A DNA stretch of 64,000 nt from contig NZ_JACHVU010000004.1 in the NCBI RefSeq assembly GCF_014190915.1, positions 310,001 to 374,000 of the forward strand, in the 5' to 3' direction. Made by a program: the position numbers and the translations under genes. The notes under the pieces are model-generated. The model did no database searches. It saw only the letters and a list, made by a program, of their open reading frames with translations, and was not told where the DNA came from. Of the stretch, positions 1 through 9,212 are shown piece by piece. Within the stretch, counting starts at the first letter, position 1. Every line of letters begins with the position of its first letter. The stretch is from Mycolicibacterium iranicum (lineage in GTDB: Bacteria; Actinomycetota; Actinomycetes; Mycobacteriales; Mycobacteriaceae).

Positions 1-2
1 TG

Positions 3-680
3 ATCCTGCTGTACGGCGCGAGCTTCTCCGGTGTCGCCCAACTGTTTCCGCCGCTGTCTCCGGCTGCTTCGGCCGAGGAGATCGCCACCTTCTTCGTCGA
101 CCACAAGCTCTGGATCCGCTTCGGGGTGTCCGGCGCGCTACTCAGCGCAGTTCTCGCGCTGCCGTTCCTCGCGACGATCGTCCTGCGGATACGCCGGGTC
201 GAAGGCCGCTTCGGGATGCTGTCGATGACCCAGCTGATGGCGGCCACGGTGTTCGTGCCGGCCCTGCTGTTCCCCCAGTTCTTCCTCGGCGTCGCCGCCT
301 ACCGTCCGCAGGAGCGCTCCGCAGAGCTCACCCAGGCCCTCAACGACGTGTTCTGGCTGTGGTTCATCGGCATCGTCGGCACGATCATCATCCAGAACCT
401 CACGTTGGCCGTCGCGTCGTTCGTGGACACCACCGACCCCCCGACCTTCCCCCGGTGGTACGGCTACCTGAACCTGTGGGTGGCCACGCTGTCGCTGCCC
501 GGGTGCGTCGTCGTCGTCTTCAACGACGGACCGCTGGCGTGGAACGGCGTATTCGCCTTCTACATCCCGGGTCTGGTGCTGGTCGTCTGGTTGTTCTCCA
601 CCACGGCGGTCATGCTGCGGTCCATCACGGCCGAACAGCGCGCCCAGCCGTCCGACGCCGTACAGGCCCAGCCGGCGTGA
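3..680 (+). CDS. Membrane protein next to CoxIII/CoxIV-like genes (5' end outside window)
   Basis: The reading frame is already open at the window edge, so the start lies upstream. About 225 residues are visible, with about five hydrophobic segments (for example around WIRFGVSGALL, FVPALLFPQFF, WFIGIVGTIII and YIPGLVLVVWL) and short polar loops, so it is an integral membrane protein. Its last bases overlap the GTG of the CoxIII-like gene (GTGA), which suggests one transcript and translational coupling. I do not recognise the family. From context it could be a partner of the small CoxIII/CoxIV-like subunits that follow, but this is inference. Confidence 0.75.
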   Translation: MLLYGASFSGVAQLFPPLSPAASAEEIATFFVDHKLWIRFGVSGALLSAVLALPFLATIVLRIRRVEGRFGMLSMTQLMAATVFVPALLFPQFFLGVAAYRPQERSAELTQALNDVFWLWFIGIVGTIIIQNLTLAVASFVDTTDPPTFPRWYGYLNLWVATLSLPGCVVVVFNDGPLAWNGVFAFYIPGLVLVVWLFSTTAVMLRSITAEQRAQPSDAVQAQPA

Positions 681-1261
681 CGGACACCGCGGTCGCACCG
701 CGCGAGGCCCGCCGGGTCCCCGGCGAGAGCGGCACCTGGGTCTTCCTGTTCGGCGACATGCTCGTCTTCGGCGCCTTCTTTGTGACGTTCCTCGTCGAAC
801 GCGCCCGGGACCCCGAGGTGTTCGACACCGCGCGCTCCACGCTGCACCTCGGTGTCGGCGTGCTCAACACCCTGGTCCTGCTCACGTCCTCGCTGTGTGT
901 TGTGTTGACGCTCAACGCGTTACGGTCGGGCCGTCCCGGCCTGGCCACCCGTGCCGTCCTCACGGCGATGGTGTGCGGCATCGGCTTCATCGCTCTGAAG
1001 GTGTTCGAGTACGTCTCGCTCGTCGCGGCGGGACACGGGCCGGGTGCCAACGACTTCTACCTCTACTACTTCATCCTGACCGGGCTGCACCTGTTCCATG
1101 TCTGCCTGGGACTCGGTGCGCTGTCGTTCGTGCTGAGCCAGTCCCGGCGGACCGAGATGAGTACCACCCGAACGGCGCTCGTCGAAGGCGCGGCCTGCTT
1201 CTGGCATCTGGTCGACCTGCTGTGGATCTTCCTGTTCGCACTGCTCTACCTGGTGAGCTGA
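677..1261 (+). CDS. Cytochrome c oxidase subunit III family protein (NorE-like size)
   Basis: This is a 194-residue membrane protein with about five transmembrane helices. The tracts GTWVFLFGDMLVFGAFF, FYLYYFILTGLHLFHVCLG and CFWHLVDLLWIFLFALLYL match the heme-copper oxidase subunit III fold, including the H-x3-G and WHxVDxxW signatures. It is shorter than a canonical CoxIII of about 260 residues and closer in size to NorE-type accessory subunits. It starts at a GTG overlapping the previous stop, and its own stop overlaps the ATG of the CoxIV-like gene (ATGA). The catalytic subunit I is not in the window, so whether it serves an oxygen or nitric oxide reductase is open. Confidence 0.88.
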   Translation: MTDTAVAPREARRVPGESGTWVFLFGDMLVFGAFFVTFLVERARDPEVFDTARSTLHLGVGVLNTLVLLTSSLCVVLTLNALRSGRPGLATRAVLTAMVCGIGFIALKVFEYVSLVAAGHGPGANDFYLYYFILTGLHLFHVCLGLGALSFVLSQSRRTEMSTTRTALVEGAACFWHLVDLLWIFLFALLYLVS

Positions 1262-1530
1262 TGGCCGTCCTCGATCTGCTGAAGAACCGCGCGGGCGCGA
1301 GCTGGCTGTTCCTCGTCGCGGCGACGATCGTGTCGTGGGCCGTCGGCGCCGAACACGGGACCGGCTCCATGGTCGCGGTCGTGGTGCTCGCGATCGCCGC
1401 GATCAAGGCGCGTCTGGTCGGCCTGGACTTCATGGAGCTGCGCGACGCGCCCATTCCTCTGCGGCTCGCCTTCGAGGTGTACTGCGTCGCCCTGTGGACG
1501 CTGCTCTCGGGCCTGTACCTGTGGCTGTGA
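1261..1530 (+). CDS. Prokaryotic cytochrome c oxidase subunit IV-like protein (NorF-like)
   Basis: This is an 89-residue protein with three predicted membrane helices. The segment KARLVGLDFMELRDAPIPLR between helices two and three carries the FMELR-AP signature of the small prokaryotic CoxIV family, which also includes NorF-like proteins. Its ATG overlaps the stop of the CoxIII-like gene. Small CoxIV subunits usually support assembly or stability of a heme-copper oxidase. It ends one base before the stop of a convergent oxidoreductase gene, leaving no room for a separate terminator. Confidence 0.82.
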   Translation: MAVLDLLKNRAGASWLFLVAATIVSWAVGAEHGTGSMVAVVVLAIAAIKARLVGLDFMELRDAPIPLRLAFEVYCVALWTLLSGLYLWL

Positions 1531-1531
1531 G

Positions 1532-2401
1532 CTAACGGAGAAGCTCGATCACCTTGCCGAACGCCTCCGCATGGCGCATCTGGACGATGACGTAGCTGAT
1601 GCCGTAGACGTCGCGGTAGTTGCGGATCCGGTCGGCGATGTCCCCGGCCGAACCCGACAACACGCCCGGGTGCCGGAGTAGTTCGTCGTCGGAAAGGCCG
1701 GGCAGCGAGATGCGCGGGATCGTGAGGTCCGGCTGCCCTGAACCGTCGACCGGCATCGCGGTGATCGCGATGTTGAGCTCCAGCTCGTCGAACCGCGCGC
1801 CCGCTGCGTTGCGGACGAACGCGATGCGGTCCGCCAGCGGATCCTCGTCGCCGGAGGCCGCTCGGTCACCGCCGGTGAGCCCGATGATGTCGGCCGACCG
1901 GGCCGCGATGCGCAGCACCCTGTCCCCGTTGCCGGCGATCATGATCGGCACGGCAGCCAGATGTTCGGCCATGTATTCGGTGGTCGCCCTGAGGTGGTCC
2001 ACACGTTCACCCGCGCTCGGGAAGGGGATCCCCGCGGCGTCGAACTCCTCTTTGACGTACCCGGTGCCCAGACCTAGCTCGAAGCGCCCGCCGGACAGAT
2101 CGTGAAGGGCGCCGACATCACGCGCCAGCAGTGCGGGTCGGTAGAACGCGGCGTTGATCACGAACGTGCCGACCCGCAGGGTCGAGGTGGCCGTCGCGAC
2201 GGCCGTCATGACCGGAAACGGAGCGGGCCCCCCGAGGTGGTCGGGGACGTGCAGGACGTCGAAGCCGAGTGCCTCGGCCCGCCGCGCCGCATCCTCGATC
2301 GCGTTTCGCGACTTGGCGCGCGTGACGCCCACGCCGAACCGGAATTCCTTTGCCACATTGTGATCGTAGGTGGAGGTTTGAACCGGATTTGGCTGGGGCA
2401 T
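1532..2401 (-). CDS. LLM-class F420-dependent oxidoreductase
   Basis: The frame gives 289 residues, but the recognisable protein begins near residue 16 at a GTG (2356; VAKEFRFGVGVTRAKSR), so the true start may be there. It has the luciferase-like TIM-barrel pattern: an early strand, ARRAEALGFDVLHVPDHLGG, then LARDVGALHDLSGGRFELGLGTGYVKEEF. This is the F420-binding form found in many mycobacterial paralogues. These enzymes use reduced deazaflavin F420 or FMN, and the substrate cannot be predicted. It is convergent with the CoxIV-like gene and divergent from the ligase at 2494. Confidence 0.87.
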   Translation of the reverse strand: MPQPNPVQTSTYDHNVAKEFRFGVGVTRAKSRNAIEDAARRAEALGFDVLHVPDHLGGPAPFPVMTAVATATSTLRVGTFVINAAFYRPALLARDVGALHDLSGGRFELGLGTGYVKEEFDAAGIPFPSAGERVDHLRATTEYMAEHLAAVPIMIAGNGDRVLRIAARSADIIGLTGGDRAASGDEDPLADRIAFVRNAAGARFDELELNIAITAMPVDGSGQPDLTIPRISLPGLSDDELLRHPGVLSGSAGDIADRIRNYRDVYGISYVIVQMRHAEAFGKVIELLR

Positions 2402-2493
2402 ATACGCAATCGACTTTCTTCACCCCGATCCGGCCCGTCGTCGAATTATCCGACGGGCCGGATCAATATTTCGCACTGTGACCATCGGAGGCC

Positions 2494-3591
2494 ATGACAG
2501 GGATCCCGACTCTCGGCGTCGAAGAGGAGTTCCTCCTCGTCGACCCGGAATCAGGCGCTCCGATCGCGCTCAACCGCGAGGTGGCCGCGCTCGCTGCCGA
2601 GAAGGACGTCGAACTGCAACTCGAGCTGACGAGGTGTCAGGTCGAGACGGCCACCGAGGTCATCGACGAGGTGGACGATCTGCGCACGCAGGTCACCCGC
2701 CTGCGACGCGTCGCCGCCGAGGCCGCCGAGCGCGCCGGCGCCCGACTGCTCGCCGTCGGTCTGCCACCGACGCTGCCGCACGAATTCCCGGTCACCGACA
2801 CGCCGCGCTACCGCGACATCGGTGAACGCTTCGGCATGATCGCCCACGAACAGGGGATCTGCGGCTGCCACGTCCACGTCGCGGTGCCCGACCGGGATGC
2901 CGCGGTCGCGGTCAGCAACCGGCTGCGGCCGTGGTTGCCGATGCTGCTCGCACTGACCGCGAACTCGGCGATCTACCGCAACGCCGACACCGGCCACGCC
3001 AGCTGGCGCAGCGTGCTGTGGGCGCGCTGGCCCAGCGCGGGGCCGCCGCCGCACTTCGATTCGGCCGACGAATTCGACGCCGCTGTGCAGATGCTGATCC
3101 ACAGCGGCGCGATCCGCGACGACGGCATGGTCTATTGGGATGTGCGGCCGTCGAAGAACTTCCCCACCGTCGAGGTCCGCGTCGCCGACGTCCCGGCGAC
3201 GGTCGCCGAGACCGTCCTGTTCGCCGCGCTCGTGCGCGGCTGCGTCATGACCGCGCTCGACGACGAGCGCCGGGGTGAACCCCGGCTTCCGCTCGCGCCG
3301 TACGCGTTGAAGGCGGCCTACTGGAAGGCGGCGCGCGACGGCATCGACGGCGACGGAGTGGACCTGGAGAACCATGTCGCCGCGCCGGCGCTGACCCTGC
3401 TGGACGGACTCGTCGAGCGCGTCCGCCCGGCGCTCGAAGCTGCGGGTGACCACGAGCTCGTGACCTCCGGGCTCGCGGCTCTGGCGACCCGCGGCAACGG
3501 CGCGACCCGGCAGCGCAGAGCGTGGCGCCGGGGCCACAACGTCGACGATGTGCTCGCCGAGGTGGCCGCCGCGACGCTCGAAACCGACTAG
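2494..3591 (+). CDS. YbdK-type carboxylate-amine ligase (glutamate-cysteine ligase family 2)
   Basis: This 365-residue protein opens with [18 protein letters not shown], the metal and ATP-binding signature of the GCS2 family, followed by [16 protein letters not shown] and [19 protein letters not shown]. The length fits YbdK-like ligases (about 370 residues), and the M. tuberculosis counterpart is probably Rv0433. The family forms an amide bond with weak glutamate-cysteine ligase activity. Mycobacteria use mycothiol instead of glutathione, so the physiological product is unknown. Its stop overlaps the stop of convergent rskA by 4 nt. Confidence 0.88.
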   Translation: MTGIPTLGVEEEFLLVDPESGAPIALNREVAALAAEKDVELQLELTRCQVETATEVIDEVDDLRTQVTRLRRVAAEAAERAGARLLAVGLPPTLPHEFPVTDTPRYRDIGERFGMIAHEQGICGCHVHVAVPDRDAAVAVSNRLRPWLPMLLALTANSAIYRNADTGHASWRSVLWARWPSAGPPPHFDSADEFDAAVQMLIHSGAIRDDGMVYWDVRPSKNFPTVEVRVADVPATVAETVLFAALVRGCVMTALDDERRGEPRLPLAPYALKAAYWKAARDGIDGDGVDLENHVAAPALTLLDGLVERVRPALEAAGDHELVTSGLAALATRGNGATRQRRAWRRGHNVDDVLAEVAAATLETD

Positions 3592-4307
3592 GTCAACGAG
3601 AGCTGGGCGAACACCGGGCTCGTCGGTTGCGTGGACCCGCCGGGTGGCTCGACGGTGAACGCGAGCGTCTGTGAGCCGCCGAGGTCGGGCAGCACGGCCG
3701 TGGTCGACGGGGCCACCGCCTCCTGGTCCATCGTGCCGGCCGAGTGCGGGCCGTCTTCGCCGATCAGCCACATCTGATACACCGTGCCGGATTGCGGCGG
3801 GGTCACGTTGTTCATCACCAGTACGCCCGCGTTGCGGTCCCGCGAGAACACCACGGTCGCGGTGCCGCCGCCGGGGATCTCACCGGAGACCGTCCGGACG
3901 TCGGGCGCGGCGAAGATCTCCTGCGCCGTTGACACCGACGGGGCGGCGGGCCGTAGCGCATAGCCCACGCCGACGGCGCCGAGCCCGATCACCACGGCGG
4001 CCGCACCGGCGAGCGCCGCCCGCGACCAGCGCCGTTCCCGCGGCTGGGTGGGGAGGGTGCGCACCGGGTCGTCGGCGATCTGCCGCAGGATTTCTGCGCG
4101 CAGACCCGGCGGCGGTTCGATCGCCGTCGCCGCAGCGATCACCGCCATCGTCTCGCGCACCGCGCGGACCTCGGCGTCGAATTCTTCGGCGACCCCGGGC
4201 GGCGCGTCAGCGAGCCGGCGATCGATCTCGGCGACTTCGGCCGCCGGCAGCGCGTGCAGCGCGTACGGCGTCGCCAGGGACATCAGGTCGTTCTGAGGAT
4301 TGGTCAT
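3588..4307 (-). CDS. rskA: Anti-sigma-K factor RskA
   Basis: This is a 239-residue protein. The N-terminal part ([20 protein letters not shown], then [19 protein letters not shown]) matches the zinc-free anti-sigma domain that sequesters SigK. One membrane helix follows at about residues 95-115 ([20 protein letters not shown]). The C-terminal RskA domain ([20 protein letters not shown]) lies outside the membrane. In M. tuberculosis RskA is released by regulated proteolysis under reducing conditions. The ATG at 4307 overlaps the sigK stop (ATGA), which sets the start and indicates coupling. Length is close to the usual 232 residues. Confidence 0.93.
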   Translation of the reverse strand: MTNPQNDLMSLATPYALHALPAAEVAEIDRRLADAPPGVAEEFDAEVRAVRETMAVIAAATAIEPPPGLRAEILRQIADDPVRTLPTQPRERRWSRAALAGAAAVVIGLGAVGVGYALRPAAPSVSTAQEIFAAPDVRTVSGEIPGGGTATVVFSRDRNAGVLVMNNVTPPQSGTVYQMWLIGEDGPHSAGTMDQEAVAPSTTAVLPDLGGSQTLAFTVEPPGGSTQPTSPVFAQLSLT

Positions 4308-4849
4308 GCGACCCCCAAGCATCTGCGCAACCCGCGGATGGCATCGCGCATACGGGATTTTATGGTCGCCAGGTTGGCAGCCAGCCGTTCCGACACCTGC
4401 ACATAGGTCAGGCCGTCGTAATAGGCGAGTTGGATACATTCGCGCTGAGTGTCGGTCAGCGAGCCCAGGCAGTCGGTGACGCGTCGCCGCTCGTCGCCCG
4501 AGATCACCTCGTCGATGACGGCATCGGACGGGAGTTCGATGGTGGCGGCGCCGTAGCGGTTCTCCCGGGAGCTCGCTGCTTCTTCGGAGCGCACCCGGTC
4601 CACCGCGCGCCGGTGGGCCAGGGTCAGCAGCCAGGCCAGCGGGGATCCGGCGGCCGGGTCGTAGTTTCCGGCGGTGCGCCACACCTGCAGATAGACGTCT
4701 TGGGTCGTCTCCTCGCTGTAGCCGGGATCGCGCAGCACACGTGTGACCAGGCCGTACACCCGGGAACGGGTCTGGTCGTAGAACGTGGCGAACGCGTCGG
4801 CGTCGCGGCGGGCCACCTGGCGCAGAAGTGCGTCGAGTTCGGCGGTCAC
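4304..4849 (-). CDS. sigK: ECF RNA polymerase sigma factor SigK
   Basis: This is a 181-residue ECF sigma factor. Region 2 is seen as [20 protein letters not shown] and [15 protein letters not shown], and region 4 as [19 protein letters not shown] followed by [20 protein letters not shown]. The frame is open upstream to 4996, but the GTG at 4849 ([20 protein letters not shown]) aligns with the start of known SigK proteins of about 187 residues. It is the first gene of sigK-rskA. In M. tuberculosis SigK drives mpt70/mpt83 and its own neighbourhood. I found no convincing SigK promoter just upstream here. Confidence 0.93.
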   Translation of the reverse strand: MTAELDALLRQVARRDADAFATFYDQTRSRVYGLVTRVLRDPGYSEETTQDVYLQVWRTAGNYDPAAGSPLAWLLTLAHRRAVDRVRSEEAASSRENRYGAATIELPSDAVIDEVISGDERRRVTDCLGSLTDTQRECIQLAYYDGLTYVQVSERLAANLATIKSRMRDAIRGLRRCLGVA

Positions 4850-4920
4850 GAGCCGTAGCCTAGCCCCTACCTGCGCCGATACCGCCATACCGAACGTCAC
4901 GTCGTCGGCATGTCGAAGCG

Positions 4921-5739
4921 TCACAACTGCTCGACCTTCTCCCGGCTCCTGGGGCACTGGGGTGTCCGGGGCACGACGGGGACCCGCCGCATCCACAGCA
5001 GGATGCCCTGCACGCGGATGCTGATGGTGTTCATGAGCGGCGCCAGCGGCGCGGTCATCTGCAGTCCGAGGATCTGGCGGGCTCCCGCCGGTCTGCGGTC
5101 GCCCCGCATCGTCACGACGAACGCGGGCTGGTTGTCACGGTGCAGGGAGATCCGCACGTCGAGGTGCTCGCCGGGCTCGGGTGCCGAGACCAGATAGTGC
5201 CCGTCGACGTCGTTGAACGGCGACACGTAGAACTTCTTGTCGACCATCGCCGGCTGGTCCCCGGACGGGGGCAGCAGGTACGCGTGGCGCTCGCCGTAGG
5301 TGTTGTGCACTTCGGCGATCACGTAGCGCAGGACCCCGGCGGTGTCGTGACACCAGAAGAGCGTCAGCGGGTCGAACACGTATCCCAGGACGCGCGCGTG
5401 CATCAGCGCGGTGACGCGGCCCCCCGGCGATTCGATCCCCTTGGACGCCAGGAACGCGTCGACCCGGCCGCGCAACGTGTCGTCGGCCGTCTCCCACAGG
5501 TGGTCCTGGGCCTCGAACCTCGCGAACGGGCGCAGCCAAAAGGGCACTCGCGGCATCGCGTCGATGTCGACGAACCAGCTGTAGCTGCGGTGCTCGAAGT
5601 AGTGGTGGACCGGCGCGCGCCGCAGATGGGTGATCCGCGTGCGGTACAGCGCGGCGCTGACCGGTGCCGGCACGACCTTCAGTCGTCGTCGCGTGCCGGT
5701 GGCGGCTGACGATCGGTTACTCGCGCGTAGGGGTTCCAC
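4921..5739 (-). CDS. DUF1365 domain-containing protein
   Basis: The frame gives 272 residues; a GTG at 5673 (VPAPVSAALYRTRITHLRR) is an equally good start. Family features include HHYFEHRSYSWFVDIDAMP, GRVTALMHARVLGYVFDPLTLFWC and VIAEVHNTYGERHAYLLP. In M. tuberculosis the equivalent (Rv0448c) lies in the sigK operon beside ufaA1, a DUF1295 protein and a FAD-dependent oxidoreductase. Here only the DUF1365 gene is kept between the hydrolase and sigK. DUF1365 proteins accompany cyclopropane-fatty-acid-synthase-like enzymes, but their reaction is not established. Confidence 0.85.
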   Translation of the reverse strand: MEPLRASNRSSAATGTRRRLKVVPAPVSAALYRTRITHLRRAPVHHYFEHRSYSWFVDIDAMPRVPFWLRPFARFEAQDHLWETADDTLRGRVDAFLASKGIESPGGRVTALMHARVLGYVFDPLTLFWCHDTAGVLRYVIAEVHNTYGERHAYLLPPSGDQPAMVDKKFYVSPFNDVDGHYLVSAPEPGEHLDVRISLHRDNQPAFVVTMRGDRRPAGARQILGLQMTAPLAPLMNTISIRVQGILLWMRRVPVVPRTPQCPRSREKVEQL

Positions 5740-5780
5740 ATCCCGTATTCGGAGCCGCGGGACCTCCGGATGGGTGAGGG

Positions 5781-6881
5781 TCAGGACGGACAGAACACAG
5801 CGTTCACGACGTCGAATCGGGGGTCGTCGACGATCGTCGCCACGCCCGGCGCGCCCTGGGTGAACGTGACCGAGACGGCCCGTCCGCCGGGTTCGCCGAC
5901 CACGACGCTGTGATACCCCGCCAGGTCACCCCCGTGACCCCACACCCGGACCCCACAGTCCAGATCGATGCTGGTCAGACCGAGACCGTACCGAAAGCCC
6001 GGTCCGTGCAGCGGCCAGGAGACGGTGTCCGTCATCTGCGCGAGCTCGGGTCGGGCGAGGACGCGTCCGTCGACGAGGGCGGTGAGGAACGCGGCGGTGT
6101 CTTCATTGGTCGAGATCAGGGAGCCGGCCATGTACTCGCCGGACGGTTCGGACGCGGTGACGTCGCGCCGCCGCCCGTCCACGAGTTCGTAGCCGTGCGC
6201 CATCGGCGCCCGCAGCCAGCTGTCACCCGCAGCGGGGAAGTAGGTGTGGGCCAGCCCCAGAGGTTCGATGATCCGACGCGTGATCACCCCGGCTGCCGGG
6301 GACCCGGTCACCGCTTCGAGGATCAGCCCGGCCACGACGTAGTTTGTGTTGGTGTACACCGGCACCGGTTGGCCCGGCGGCGACCCCGGCTTGGCCAGCG
6401 CCCAGGACAGCAGTTCTCGCGCAGCGACGGGCGTCGCGGGCGGCTCCGTGCTGTCGTCGAAGTACTCGGGCAGACCGCGCTGGTGGCGTAGCAGCTGACG
6501 CACCGTGATCGCGGCGCCGTCGATGCCCTCACCGCGCAGGACGCCCGGGAGATAGGTGTCGACAGGCGCGTCGAGGTGGATCCTGTTCTCGCCGACGAGC
6601 TGCAGAACTGCCGCTGCCACAAAAGTTTTGGTGATGCTGGCGACCCGGACGTGCGTCGGGGGCGCAAACGGTGCCCGGGTGTCGACGTCGGCGTATCCCG
6701 CAGACGACCGCAGCACCATGTCTCCATCCGCGACCACGCCGACGGCACCGGCGAGGTCGTCGGAGGCGACGAGGCGGGTCAGGACACCGTCGAGGGGGGC
6801 GGGCTGGGCGCGCGCCGGTCCTGCGGTCAGCATGGCGAGGATCAGCAGGGTGATCGCCGCGCCGCGCATCGGGACGCGCAT
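5781..6881 (-). CDS. Secreted serine beta-lactamase-family hydrolase
   Basis: This protein of about 366 residues begins with a signal peptide (MRVPMRGAAITLLILAMLTA, cleavage expected near the following GPARAQ). The class C beta-lactamase/D-Ala-D-Ala carboxypeptidase triad is present: SxxK in VASITKTFVAAAVLQL, YxN in YTNTNYVVAG, and an HGG-type motif in VWGHGGDLAGYHS. It probably acts outside the membrane on peptidoglycan or ester substrates. The ATG at 6881 overlaps the preceding stop (TGATG), favouring it over the in-frame ATG at 6902. It is translationally coupled to the cyclotransferase/hydrolase fusion upstream. Confidence 0.88.
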   Translation of the reverse strand: MRVPMRGAAITLLILAMLTAGPARAQPAPLDGVLTRLVASDDLAGAVGVVADGDMVLRSSAGYADVDTRAPFAPPTHVRVASITKTFVAAAVLQLVGENRIHLDAPVDTYLPGVLRGEGIDGAAITVRQLLRHQRGLPEYFDDSTEPPATPVAARELLSWALAKPGSPPGQPVPVYTNTNYVVAGLILEAVTGSPAAGVITRRIIEPLGLAHTYFPAAGDSWLRAPMAHGYELVDGRRRDVTASEPSGEYMAGSLISTNEDTAAFLTALVDGRVLARPELAQMTDTVSWPLHGPGFRYGLGLTSIDLDCGVRVWGHGGDLAGYHSVVVGEPGGRAVSVTFTQGAPGVATIVDDPRFDVVNAVFCPS

Positions 6882-7951
6882 CAATCGGGGACCCCTTGCC
6901 ACGTCCGCGCGGCCCGGGCCAGTCCCTGCACGAGGGCGGAGGTCGCCGGTGACAGACCGTCGTCGCTGGGTAGGGCGCTGCGCGGGCTGGTTCCCCGCAC
7001 CCGCGCGGAGAGCTCGAGCTGGGTGCCGCCGCCGCGGAACCGGTTGACCGGGTTGTCGGGATGCAGACCGCGCAGTTCCCGTGGGATCGACTCCAGGTCG
7101 TCCACCACCCGATAGCCGGGGATGTCGAGGTGGCGCACCAGATGTTCGGCGAGGCGACGGTTGCCGCCACCGGCGAGCAGCTGTGTGCTGCGGCCGATCC
7201 GGCCGTAGCCGTGCAGTGACACGGCGACGTCGACGTGGTCGAGGAACTCGGCGAGACGGGGTGACTGGGCGGGGTCGTAACGCGCCGACGGGAGGTGGTG
7301 CGGGTAGTGGTCAGGGTGACGGACGACGTACACCGAGGCGCCCGCGGCGTCGGCAGCCCGTTCTGCGATGACGTCGGTCATCTGCTCGAGACCGCCGCCG
7401 TGGATCGCCAGGAACCCGAATCGCGAGCGGAGGGTCGACTCCTCGGCGACGGCCGGGTCGCGTAGTAGTTCTGAAAGAGTCTGCGGCCCAGTGGTATCCG
7501 CGTCATGCCGACGCTGCGGCCAGTTGGCGGGATCCCACCGTTCCAGGAACTGGATCCAGCGGCCGGGCAGGCCGTGGTGGCGGGCGCCGTCGAGGATGCG
7601 CTCGAGATACCCGGGCCTGGGCGGGCCCGGCTCCACGCGGTGGTCGATGTACACCCAGGCGGTCGACGGGCCGTCGTCGGTGACGACCGTCATCTCGTCG
7701 CGCCGGTAGCGCACCGGAACCCCCTCGGCGCTGTCGAGGGTGGCCAGATCGCGGTCCGACAGCGTCCACACCACACCGTGCACCTGGGCGCCGGCGAACG
7801 GTTCGACGGTGGCGACGCCACGCTCGTTGATGAGCCAGTCGTGGTCGGCCAGCGTGGCCGGCCGGGGGTCGGTGGCCTCGGGGCATCGTCGCGCCATCTG
7901 CTGCACGCACAGGTTGGACCCGTACGCGAAATAGCGGTGCCGGCCGCCCAT
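6881..7951 (-). CDS. Fusion: gamma-glutamylcyclotransferase-like domain plus poly-gamma-glutamate hydrolase domain
   Basis: This is a 356-residue protein with two recognisable parts. Residues about 1-140 form a GGCT/AIG2-like domain with YFAYGSNL near the start and an acidic catalytic candidate in LDSAEGVPVRYRR. Residues about 185-345 resemble the phage-type poly-gamma-glutamate hydrolase family: a metal-binding HGGGLEQMTDVIAERAA, VSLHGYGRIG, and GGTQLELSARVRG. Both domain types act on gamma-glutamyl bonds, so one protein may cleave gamma-linked polymer and cyclise released gamma-glutamyl units. No signal peptide is visible, so it is probably cytoplasmic. It overlaps the downstream secreted hydrolase. 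Confidence 0.8.
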   Translation of the reverse strand: MGGRHRYFAYGSNLCVQQMARRCPEATDPRPATLADHDWLINERGVATVEPFAGAQVHGVVWTLSDRDLATLDSAEGVPVRYRRDEMTVVTDDGPSTAWVYIDHRVEPGPPRPGYLERILDGARHHGLPGRWIQFLERWDPANWPQRRHDADTTGPQTLSELLRDPAVAEESTLRSRFGFLAIHGGGLEQMTDVIAERAADAAGASVYVVRHPDHYPHHLPSARYDPAQSPRLAEFLDHVDVAVSLHGYGRIGRSTQLLAGGGNRRLAEHLVRHLDIPGYRVVDDLESIPRELRGLHPDNPVNRFRGGGTQLELSARVRGTSPRSALPSDDGLSPATSALVQGLARAARTWQGVPD

Positions 7952-9178
7952 TCAGCCGGCGAGCGTCAGATAGATCAACACCACATTCAGCAGGGTAATC
8001 AGACCCGCGACTACCCAGCCGAGCATGGTGGTCAGTCGGTGGTTGACATCGGCGCCCATCAGCTGCGCGTCGGCCGTCAGCCGCACCAGTGGAATGAGAG
8101 CGAACGGGATGCCGAAGGACAGCACGACCTGGGAGAGCACCAGCGCGCGGCTGGGGTCGATGCCGACGGCCAGGATCACCAGCGCAGGGACCAGGGTGAT
8201 GAGCCTGCGGGCCACGAGCGGAACCGAACGCCTAAGCAGCCCTTGCATGATCATCGCCCCCGCATACGCGCCCACCGATGAGGAGGCCAGGCCCGAGGCG
8301 AGCAGACCGATCGCGAAGAGCAGCGCAACCGTGGTGCCGAGGGTGCTCTGCACCGCGGCGTGGGCGCCTTCGATCGAGTCGGTGTTGTCCATGCCCTGCA
8401 GATTGGTCGCGGCGACCAGCAGCATCGACAGGTTCACGGCCCCGGCGATGAGCATCGCGATGCCGACATCCCAGCGCGTGACCCGGAGCAGGGCCCGCCG
8501 CGGCGGGCCCGCAGCCGGGTGGCCGTGGCGGTCGCGGGCCAGCCCGGAGTGCAGATACACCGCGTGCGGCATGACCGTGGCGCCCAGCATCGCCGCGGCG
8601 ATCAGGATGCTCTCGGCCCCGTCGAATCGGGGGATGAGCCCCTCGACCGCGTCACCAGCCGGCGGGCGGGAGGCGACGAGGCTGGTCAAGAAGCCGATCG
8701 CGATGATCATCAGCAGGCCCGTGATGACCCGCTCGAAGACGCGTTGACCGCGGCGGTCCTTCACGACCAGCAGGATCAGCGAGACGACGCCGGTGATGAC
8801 GCCGCCGACGACCAACGGCAGATCGAAGAGCAGATACAGCGCGATCGCCCCGCCGACGACTTCGGCGAGATCTGTTGCCATCGCGACCAATTCGGCCTGC
8901 ATCCAGTAGGCCAGCCGGGTCGGCCGGCGCATCCGTGCGCCGACGGCCTCCGGCAGCGAGTTGCCCGTGACCAGACCCAGTTTCGCCGAGAGATACTGCA
9001 CGAGGCAGGCCATCAGGTTGGCCACGACAATGACCCAGACCAGCAGGAACCCGAACTGCGCGCCGGCGCTGACGTTGGCGGCGACGTTGCCGGGATCGAC
9101 GTACGCGATCGACGCGACGAACGCGGGTCCGAGCAGCAGCCAGTTGAACCGCGCCTGCGGTTGGACGTCCTGCGTCAC
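7952..9178 (-). CDS. mntH: Nramp-family divalent metal transporter (MntH)
   Basis: This 408-residue membrane protein has about 11 helices. The Nramp metal-site motif DPGN is in helix 1 (FVASIAYVDPGNVAANVSAG), and the helix 6 signature MPHAVYLHSGLARD is present. It should import Mn2+ and perhaps Fe2+ with protons. Its stop abuts the start of the fusion gene downstream, so these may be co-transcribed. A DtxR/MntR-like sequence lies 35 nt upstream at 9213-9234, consistent with metal-dependent repression. Confidence 0.93.
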   Translation of the reverse strand: MTQDVQPQARFNWLLLGPAFVASIAYVDPGNVAANVSAGAQFGFLLVWVIVVANLMACLVQYLSAKLGLVTGNSLPEAVGARMRRPTRLAYWMQAELVAMATDLAEVVGGAIALYLLFDLPLVVGGVITGVVSLILLVVKDRRGQRVFERVITGLLMIIAIGFLTSLVASRPPAGDAVEGLIPRFDGAESILIAAAMLGATVMPHAVYLHSGLARDRHGHPAAGPPRRALLRVTRWDVGIAMLIAGAVNLSMLLVAATNLQGMDNTDSIEGAHAAVQSTLGTTVALLFAIGLLASGLASSSVGAYAGAMIMQGLLRRSVPLVARRLITLVPALVILAVGIDPSRALVLSQVVLSFGIPFALIPLVRLTADAQLMGADVNHRLTTMLGWVVAGLITLLNVVLIYLTLAG

Positions 9179-9212
9179 GGCACCCCTCTTCTATCCGGAG
9201 AATCGAATAGAA

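Noticed and set aside
4850..4996. N-terminal extension of SigK
   Set aside because: The extra 49 residues are not sigma-like and known SigK proteins begin near the LDALLR segment, matching GTG 4849.
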